DNA from: Medicago truncatula
Lineage: Eukaryota; Streptophyta; Magnoliopsida; Fabales; Fabaceae
NCBI RefSeq assembly: GCF_003473485.1
Contig: NC_053042.1
Coordinates: 39,026,762-39,090,761, forward strand
Direction of reading: 5' to 3'
DNA length: 64,000 nucleotides
Shown here: piece after piece, positions 56,601 through 64,000 of the stretch
Position numbering within the stretch: the stretch's first letter is position 1
Layout: the number at the start of each line of letters is the position of its first letter
The notes under the pieces: model-generated
Seen by the model: the letters and a program-made list of their open reading frames with translations, nothing else
Database searches by the model: none
What the model was told of the DNA's origin: nothing
Made by a program: the position numbers and the translations under genes

Positions 56601-57368
56601 CCAATTAATATTTTCTGTTAGGGAATTCCTCACTCTTACTTCGTCGATTTTAGTATCAATAGCAACTTATCCATTTGCCTCAACTAAATTTTGTATTCAT
56701 AAAGGTGTATATAACTGTTAATTAAGAGTTAATTAAGTTAATGAAGACATATTGGGTGCTAATAGTATTATTAACACAAGAAAAAAAGAAGAAAAAAATT
56801 AGAAAACTTAAAGATCTAAGCTAACCTGGAATCAGGCATAGCAATCCAGTTCCAATATCGATCATCATTACCCCAAGCAATGGAGAGAGATCTAGCAGCA
56901 AGCATGTAACACTTTTTTCCACTCTTTCTATCCAATTGAATGCTCTGCATTTAATTGTATCAAATTCCAAGGCTTTATTAACAATCAGAACTAAAAATCT
57001 TAAATTATCAATAGCTTTTTGCACAACAATCAATCCAAAGTTTATATTTTTACTATACAGATGATAAACCCTAATATAAGATAAATTGACCGTTACAAAG
57101 AGAAGAATACCTTTTGATCATTGTCGATGATGATAGGGGAATCAGAGAGAGCTAGATACAGAGATTTTTTGGTTGGAACGTTAGCAAGGGAGATGATAGA
57201 GTCGATGAAATGAGAATCGGAAGGGAGAAATTGATTCCAGACGGCGTCGGAATCGGCGGCAGAAAGAATTGTCTTGGAAACAACGGAGAGTCTGCCGGCG
57301 TCAGCCGGAGTTGTGCGAGAGAGAATGGCGGAAATGCATCCTTCCGGCAATTCCTCAAACTCTGTCAT
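53640..57368 (-). CDS. F-box protein PP2-B type (gene F, intact frame, 264 aa)
   Basis: Likely SCF adaptor with a PP2 domain. Exon 1 is 57368-57111 (86 codons), exon 2 is 56944-56826 (119 nt) and exon 3 is 54057-53640. The start is MTEFEELPEGCISAILSRTT; an upstream in-frame Met at 57455 would add 29 residues that look like 5' UTR. The F-box ([20 protein letters not shown]) is complete. The linker is [20 protein letters not shown] ... YWNWIAMPDSR. The PP2 domain is [54 protein letters not shown] and LEGIEVRPK. Intron 2 is 2.77 kb because of a 938-bp MULE-type insertion. WLHISG replaces the usual W(L/F)(D/E)IRG, a change at a conserved spot. Splicing across the enlarged intron is assumed, not shown. 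Confidence 0.9.
54350..54620 (-). mobile_element. Ty1-copia pol relic in intron 2 of gene F
   Basis: The same relic as at 44830-45080 and 62453-62674 (gtgcatctgcgggtgtgtgt ... agatgcaaatctagaaattg), at the same intron position and orientation. Frames are broken. Confidence 0.6.
55197..56134. mobile_element. MULE-type element (938 bp) with perfect 9-bp TSD, in intron 2 of gene F
   Basis: The terminal inverted repeats are about 85-90 bp: the left starts gggtgcagatcctctccatt, the right ends aatggagaggatctgcaccc. The direct repeats acttggatg at 55188-55196 and 56135-56143 are identical. Gene D shows the empty site (aactcggatgcaag, near 45625). The interior (55370-55990) includes a GC-richer stretch (cgaggttcagcaaccgcatc) that could be captured host sequence, but no gene is recognised. 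Confidence 0.93.
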
Positions 57369-57658
57369 TTTTTTGAGTTCTAAAGAAGAAAACAAGAATG
57401 AGAAGAGTGAAAGAGTAGAAAGAGTGTGAATTGAAGGCTCAACGTTCACGTTCAAGTCAATTCATATTTAAACATGTTTCGCCACATATTCCCTAAAAAT
57501 AGTTATTTTTTAAGTTCAATTTTTTTTCTTCTTCTTTTTATCAACCCACAAATTTAACTCATATCATTATTTGATACAATGACTACCATATGAAATAGTC
57601 ATCCTTCCAATGAACAATCATATTCATTCTTTTTCGCATAAGCAATGTAACCTATTAT

Positions 57659-57722
57659 CAGTGACGTTGCCAGGACCCCAGAGTCAGAGGGTTTAAATTT
57701 TTTAATTTTTAATTAATTAATA

Positions 57723-57763
<41 letters not shown>

Positions 57764-58522
57764 AAAACTAACACCTATAACAGACACAATGCTAAATTCT
57801 TAAAAAAAAAAAATGCTAAATGCTTACAGCCAAAATCTAAAGTCGATTCGTAGATTTTTTGTGTCCTTATTAATCAATAAAATTGTGTTCTTTTTAATTA
57901 TTCCAATGTTTTTTTTCTTGTACTTTTTATTGCAAAATATTCATTCATAATCAAAATTCTCTAAAAATATTTGTCAATATAATTAATCAAAGCAATTTAA
58001 AAAATATTTTTATATAATACTAATTACTAAGTAAAAATAATAATTTTGATGTCTTTAAGAAAATGGTGTCTTAAGTTGCTGCTCAAATGACATATATTCT
58101 ACCCATAATAATGATATATAATTTGCATATATGTGAGAACAATTCACAAACCGGAGTTTAGCAAAATTAAAGGTAAATGTAAAAGGAAAATGCTTCTTAA
58201 AGGTAAAAATTAAAAGGTAAAATTGATTTGAGAGCCTAGCATGCTTATGTCCATGTTTACTATAGTTTATCACTTGATATGTACAATTTGCAAAAAAGTG
58301 AACCAAGAAGAGTCAAAAGGTGAACAAAGAAGAGTCAAAAAGGTACAAACTCTAGTGAGAGAATGTGGTAAGCAATGCAACAGCCTTATGAGAGTTGGTC
58401 AGGAGGTGTAGAGTAAAAATGTCAGGCGGTTCATAGCGGAAAAAAATCAAAATTTTAGGAGTAATTTCTAAAAATCAGGGGATGCAAGTGCATCCTCTCA
58501 ATGGTACGTGGCTCCGCCACGG
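57659..58522. mobile_element. hAT-type non-autonomous element (864 bp) with perfect 8-bp TSD
   Basis: The left end cagtgacgttgccagg and the right end, the complement of ccgtggcggagccacg, are 16-bp imperfect inverted repeats. cctattat flanks it at 57651-57658 and 58523-58530. An (AT)n run lies at 57727-57761. The 83-aa minus-strand frame at 58055-58306 has no recognised domain. Confidence 0.88.
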
Positions 58523-58605
58523 CCTATTATTCGTATATTGTACGAAGTGACAGTTTAAATAAGAATATATGTTACATAGGTCAATGAAAGTTGTTTAATT
58601 GTATA

Positions 58606-61077
58606 CCTTAGGCCTAAGTTCTATTCCTTCAAGAAAGAAATTTCCCTTCATCTCATTAGCATTCATCTCACCAACCTTTATATCGGCAATACTCATATAC
58701 TTCTTCAACTTGGAGGTCTAAATTGAAAAAATCTCCCATCTCAATCTCCAACCACCCATCACTTCTCACATTAGGACGCTGTAGTCCAACAACTATGTCG
58801 TCCAACACTCTCAGAACCCAATACCAGCTTCTATCTATGCTGTACAGTTTGGGCACCATGTTAGGATCCAAACAGACAATTTTAGTGTTGCCAAGGCAAC
58901 CTTCGATGCCAACGAATAAACCCACGCGAAGGTTTCTAAATCCATCGGCATCAATCATCTTGAACACAAGATAAGCTGCATATTGAGTATTTGGAGACAA
59001 TGCAAGATTGTTAATCATCCCACGAATTTCGAGCCACCACACATGACGAAGATAAGCAACTCGGGGAGCCTGTCCAACACAAAAAGTACGTGAATTGAGA
59101 AAAAAGTTGAAGGAGATTCATAACATCGCAAATTTGTTGAATTTTATGGATTAACCTTAATCAAGAATTAAAATAATAAATTATTATATCAACTATTAAT
59201 TATAATTATAATATTACACTAAACAAAAGAATATTTATTAATGGACTGTAATTAAAGACGGGTCATGATGGGTTGGACCGTTTCTCATAGTAAGCCTGTT
59301 GAGAGGTGCCTCTCCCTACTGATGCTTATATATACCGACTATCCCATTAGGTTAGATAATCATTCATTCTAAACTCCCATTCTAAACACATCAGGAAGTG
59401 AGAGAAGAGTTCTCAACGTCTCTAAAGCTTCTCTAATATGCCATAATTTTGTCAGGATTGCATTGTTGATACAAAGGTACATGTTTAAATGTATTTATCT
59501 AATATGCCATAATTTTGTATCTATGATTTTAGGCTATCTTCGTTAAAGTTCCTTCAAAATGGGGTATTTAGATGGGTGTAGATGCGATAACAATGCAAGC
59601 TCGTCAAACAAAATTTTTGAAGTTGTAAACCAATGATAACTAAATTATTTCAAGTGAAAATGATTGTGATAAACTTCTCAGTTATAAGCTACATTGCTTG
59701 TTATCTACAAAGATCTACCAGACATTAGACCACGTTATTGTTCAAATTTGGGTGTATAGTTAACTTTGGGATTGAGTTGTCTAACAAGAAGTGTTCACTT
59801 GGAAGAAAAGACAAGGAGAGAAGTGGAAATAGAAAATATTTTCATTAATCTTCTTTATACATACTCAACCTCTCGTGTTTTTTTTTTATCATGCATAGTT
59901 GAAAGTTTCCTTGATGGAGGGAATAGGATCAATCAAGTGAACTCATATATGAAATATTCAAGGATTGAGGAGAGATCTATTAAGTTAATAAACACAATAA
60001 AAATAAAACAAAATGAAAATTTAAGAGCTAACCTATAATCTGGCACAACAATCCAGTTGCAATATCGATCATCATCACCCCAAGCAATGCCGAGAGATCT
60101 TTTTTTATTTTTTTTTGGTTACAATGCCGAGAGATCTAGCAGAAAGCATGTAACACTTTTTTCCACTCTTTCTATCCAATTGGAAACTCTGCATTTCAAT
60201 ATTTCCAAAGCTTATTATTAGCATTTTGAATTAAGCATTTCAAAAATCACAATATATTTTACAACAATCAATTGAGCATTCGTATGTAGCTGTAGAAAAT
60301 ATTTGCATCTGCCTTAATTAAGTTTTTATTAAACTAATGGTTTCACTATATTCTTTCTCAAACTCTAGCAGCAGAGTTTCTTCGGCAGATAAATTTTACA
60401 ATGCATAAATCGTTGAAATCTTATAGATATTATAGGGCACAATTTATTATAAGGTACAATTTAAAGATAAAATTACAGTTGTAATCCCTTAACTTAATTT
60501 CAGACAACAGTTCAATCTTTATATGTTTTTCATTTCAATTTTATCATTTTGGTCTATTTTCATATGTATTTTCAAGGTTCAAATCTAATATTCTCATGTA
60601 AATATAGATGCAAACATATACAAATGGACTAAAAGGACAAAATTGAAATGAAAAAAGATAAAAAAACCAAACTCTTACTTAAAATTAAGTCAAGGGACTA
60701 AAAGTGTAAGGTTGCCAATTTAAAAGCAGAAACAAATCAAACAAAATTGTTAGTTTATTTACAGTATATGATGATAAACCCTAGTATTCGAGAAATCGAT
60801 GATTTATGAATAGTACCTTTTGACCATGAGCAATGATGATAGGACGATCAGAGAGAGCGAGATAGAGAGCCTTTTTGGTTGGAATGTTGGCAAGTGAAGG
60901 AGATTGTGAGAGGATGGGTGAGATATCAGAAGGAAGAAAACGATTCTAGACATCATCAGAATCGGCGGCAGATCAAAAAATCTTAGAAAGGATGGAGAAT
61001 CTTTCAACATCTATCGGAGTCGTGCGAGAGAGTATGGTGACAATACACTCTTCAGGCAATTCTTCAAAACGTGTCAT
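58606..61077 (-). pseudogene. F-box/PP2-B copy G: frameshifts, nonsense codons and a micro-insertion
   Basis: Exon 3 (about 59070-58606) reads [18 protein letters not shown] and [18 protein letters not shown] 1-nt loss near its start breaks LPE-VAYLRHVWW, and a second shift follows at QVEEV. Exon 2 (about 60192-60034) carries a 21-bp insertion flanked by a 16-bp duplication. Exon 1 (61077-60817) starts MTRFEELPEECIVTILSRTT but has two stops (SKIF-stop-SAADS and DDV-stop-NRFLP). It resembles copy E in intron 1 sequence. Confidence 0.88.
60101..60121. mobile_element. Tiny retro-insertion (21 bp T-rich) with 16-bp target duplication in exon 2 of copy G
   Basis: ttttttatttttttttggtt plus one base lies between two identical copies of caatgccgagagatct (60085-60100 and 60122-60137). 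A T-rich insert with a long duplication is what an extremely 5'-truncated LINE or SINE in reverse orientation would leave. Confidence 0.8.
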
Positions 61078-61844
61078 TTTTTGGTTCTTTACCGGTGACA
61101 TTTAGCATACACAAATGATAGATATCACAAATCGCCGCTCACTAATGTTATTACACCATTGGTTTTAACTTTAAATATGAAGACTCAACAATTATTTTTC
61201 TTTCATTTACCCCAATTATATTTTCTATAATTTAAATTCTAGTCTACCAAGTGCATGTATGGCATCACATAGACTTTGCTTTTATCTTAAACGATCCAAT
61301 AAAACAATGGAGAGAAAAAATAGGTTCTGTCTCCATAACTTTTAGTTATTTTAATTGAGTCTTTCTATTATTTTGAACTTAGATTTATATTTTAATTCAT
61401 TCATACTATTAGAACAACAATTCTTATATTTTGTAGAGATTTCCCCTAAAAATAATATTAGTGTTTTAAAAATTGTGGTCTACTTAAGGCATTGCTTCCA
61501 TTTAAATCAATATTGTTACTTAAGCACAGTCTATCACAGACTAGTGCCTGCCGGAAGGAGAGTCGATCCTTCTTCCATTTTCATTACATCATGACGACAG
61601 AGTGACAACAATATTGATTAAATTGGAAACAATGCCTTAACTAGACAAATCAATAAATGGCAGCAAATTCATATTGCATCAAACTATATTAAATATATAG
61701 TTCAAACAAGATTAAACTGATATCCAAATCCCATATCCCAATATATTAAACCACAATAAGTAATATAAACATAATTAATAGTTGACAAAGAAAATATAAA
61801 TGTAAACATAGTTTACGGAAGACGTTCACGGAATGTTGCTTAAT
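61078..61844. other. 3' flank of copy H, shared with genes D and F
   Basis: 61280-61844 matches the 3' flanks of D and F (e.g. cttccatttaaatcaatatt). No gene is seen. Confidence 0.5.
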
Positions 61845-62253
61845 GGTCTTAGGCCTAACTTCTATTATTCCTTCTAGAAAGAGACCTTTCTTCCAATAAT
61901 TTGTCTCCTTAACATTCATCTGGACTTCTTCTTCTAGGCCATGAATTGAAGAACTCCCCAATCTCAATCTCCAACCACCCATCGCTTCTCACGTTAGGGC
62001 GTTGTGATACTACTACTCTGTTGTGCTGCCTACCTTCCACATTTGGATCCAAAAAGGAAGTTTTAGTGCTACTATGGCCACCTCCGACACCAACTGATAA
62101 CTCCATAGGACAGTTCTGAAATCCTTCGGCATCAATCATCTTGAACACAAGTTAAACTGCATCCTTGGTATTTGGGGGACAAGGCAAGGATATTTATCAT
62201 CCTACGGAATATCAAGCCACCACACTTTAAGAAGCTCAGCAACTTCAGGGAAC
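61845..62253 (-). pseudogene. F-box/PP2-B copy H: exon 3 with several frameshifts
   Basis: Exon 3 starts [15 protein letters not shown], then a 1-nt insertion yields a stop. The frame resumes [20 protein letters not shown] ... [17 protein letters not shown], shifts again, and ends [20 protein letters not shown] ... EVRPK with the normal stop deleted. Intron 2 continues to at least about 63400 with the subfamily's copia relic and shared blocks. Exons 1 and 2 were not found before the window ends. Confidence 0.88.
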
Positions 62254-62452
62254 CTGTCCAAAAGTATTTCGGCATCAAACAAGTTGACCTACCCAGTTAA
62301 TCAGTTTTAAGTTATATATGTTGTTATAGGAAAAGATATAATAGCCAAGGTAGTTCACTGGCCACTGCTGCCAAAGACATATACTCATCCTCCACAATGG
62401 CACAAATGAATGTCTAACAGTAGATTGGTTTGATTCCATGACAAAAGTAAAT

Positions 62453-62674
62453 TCAAAAGAAAACATGGTATTGGTAAGATTTAGTGCAAATGCAGGCCTG
62501 TGTCCAGGTATCTACGCATGTGGTGTAGTCAGCTTCCGCATATTCCTGCAGCTGCAAGTGTAAGGATGAAGTTTCAGAAAATAGGAGACCGTAGCCATAT
62601 GTGCCTGTCAAATATCTGAGCAGATAATAGACTACAAGACCCCGAGACGTGATGACTCGTTTTATTGACTGCAT
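62453..62674 (-). mobile_element. Ty1-copia pol relic, best-preserved copy
   Basis: One open frame reads SIKRVITSRGLVVYYLLRYL, TGTYGYGLLF and [16 protein letters not shown]. This corresponds to the conserved plant copia region between reverse transcriptase and RNase H (pattern: LRYLKGT ... GLLF ... YSDADWAGC.DTR). No LTRs remain. It lies in intron 2 of copy H. Confidence 0.7.
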
Positions 62675-63493
62675 AGCAGATGCAAATCTAGAAATTGTCC
62701 AGTATAAATGTATAATAGTATTGTAACAGTCACACTTTATTTTTTAAGAAGTAAAAACATTTTGGAGACAAATAGTCGAATAAAATTGGGAATTCAATAC
62801 AACTTGAATGTAATGACTAATGAGCATGGTTGACAAGGTAACCATAAACAAATAAAAGTTTATAGCAATGAATTTATAGAAAGGAATTTGAAATTTAATG
62901 TAGGAATTAAAAAATAAATCATGCAAAGTTAATTGATCAAGTACTTGTGTAGCAATAATACCAAGGCTTAAAACAGGAACTGCATCTTTAGTTGCAAAGT
63001 ATGATGAAATGATGCAATGAAAAATATATAGGATTGTTTGTCGCAGAAACTAGGACCAAACAAAGAAACGATGAAGATGAAGCAATAACAACAGGAATAC
63101 AGATGAAGGACGTTGGCGCTTCAAGCTGATAGAAGAGTGAAGAGCATGGATACATGCTGCTGATACTTAGCTGAAGTGATATGTTATTGATGGTGGATAC
63201 ATTAAGCTGTCATACAACACCAGGGTGCCACCATCCTTCACAAAATAAGCCGTCAGACAACACTGGAAGTGATATGGAGGAACAGAATCCAAATTATAAG
63301 CACCCAAGGAGTAGCTATGTGCTGTGATATATGGCGTGGCTTTGAACAGTACACTGGCACCTTCCTGTCAATCATTCTTCACTAACTTGGATTATAATAC
63401 AGAAGCATGATTACTCCAATAGAGAGTAATTGGATTCACGAGTACAGTTCGTACAATTCAACAAAGAGTAATTGATGCAGATGTTGTTGAAAC

Positions 63494-63775
63494 ATGTTAC
63501 TCAAACATGTAAGCACGGGTCTGATCACAAAGGAAAAAAGTATGGAGCTCGTCTTCATTTCAGAATCACAAAGGAAAAACATCGATTATGTCATTGTAAT
63601 GAAAGTTGGCATGCCAGAATTCAACCCTGACATGCTCTCCGAAGAAGATGGCAAGCTTTTGGTGGCACAGAGACTCACCACACTACATTCCATTTTCCTG
63701 TCATCAAATTTTTCACTTGGCATAATGGATGATGTTTTTGTTTCGCCTTTAAAAAAAAAATCAATTTTGAGTTAA
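63494..63775 (+). other. Unrecognised ORF at the window edge (93 aa)
   Basis: The frame contains SQRKNIDYVIVMKVGMPEFN and LSEEDGKLLVAQRLTTLHSI before low-complexity lysines. The base composition is higher than its surroundings, hinting at an exon or captured fragment. The region departs from PP2-B intron 2 homology near 63400. I do not recognise a family and there is no splice or promoter evidence. Confidence 0.25.
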
Positions 63776-64000
63776 AAGAATTTAGAGATTTGTTTTAGAG
63801 AAAAAATAAATAAACTAAAGTTGTTTATTAACATAAAAAACATTTTTTTTATGAAGATTTAAATCTCTTACACTTGAGCTCCTCATATTTAGAAAAAAAA
63901 ATAGATTTTTGAAAAGTTACTTGAAAAAGTATTTCATTTTGAGGCTAAGAATGAATTTATTATTTTTTTTAAAAAATAGATTTTTAAAAAAACACATTTT

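Noticed and set aside
63830..64000. A/T-rich end of the window with inverted-looking words
   Set aside because: Cut by the window edge and low complexity; no defined element can be supported.

Overview
This is plant nuclear DNA, very probably from a legume close to Medicago truncatula. It is AT-rich, its genes have plant-type GT-AG introns, it is packed with foldback MITEs and short tRNA-derived SINEs, and it holds a tandem array of F-box/PP2-B genes. The species call is inference from repeat style and gene families; no search was run.

Layout. (1) 1.1-3.0 kb: a broken F-box/PP2-B copy (copy I). (2) 3-10 kb: repeats only (a decayed LINE 3' end, several foldback elements, a 1.15-kb long hairpin). 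(3) 10.6-13.1 kb: an intact single-exon CC-NBS-LRR resistance gene, + strand. (4) 13-23 kb: gene-poor, with MITEs, a probable Helitron 3' end downstream of a possible captured gene fragment, a large foldback and a TRIM-like LTR element. (5) 23.7-26.0 kb: an intact single-exon subtilisin-like protease, - strand. (6) 26-30 kb: intergenic. (7) 32-62.3 kb: an array of eight further F-box/PP2-B copies, all on the - strand. Three have complete reading frames after splicing (B 35956-37462, D 44082-47019, F 53640-57368) and five are decayed (A, C, E, G, H).

The intact PP2-B genes share one architecture: exon 1 carries the F-box (258-300 nt), exon 2 is exactly 119 nt, and exon 3 carries the lectin-like PP2 domain. 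F-box proteins of this family are taken to be SCF ubiquitin-ligase adaptors whose PP2 domain binds glycans. The NBS-LRR and subtilase genes are separate units that interrupt the array, and nothing shows that they work with it.

The array has been a target for many transposons, and paralogous copies supply empty sites. Examples are a 938-bp MULE-type element with a perfect 9-bp target duplication in an intron of gene F, an 864-bp hAT-type element with a perfect 8-bp duplication, a Stowaway-like MITE inside a PP2 exon, a three-level nest of hAT/SINE/foldback elements, and a 2.9-kb MULE derivative carrying two ORF remnants and two adjacent hairpins. I found no tRNA or rRNA genes and no CRISPR arrays. 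I did not find a convincing new multi-gene system. The most unusual structures are the long hairpins and the MULE derivative with twin inverted duplications.
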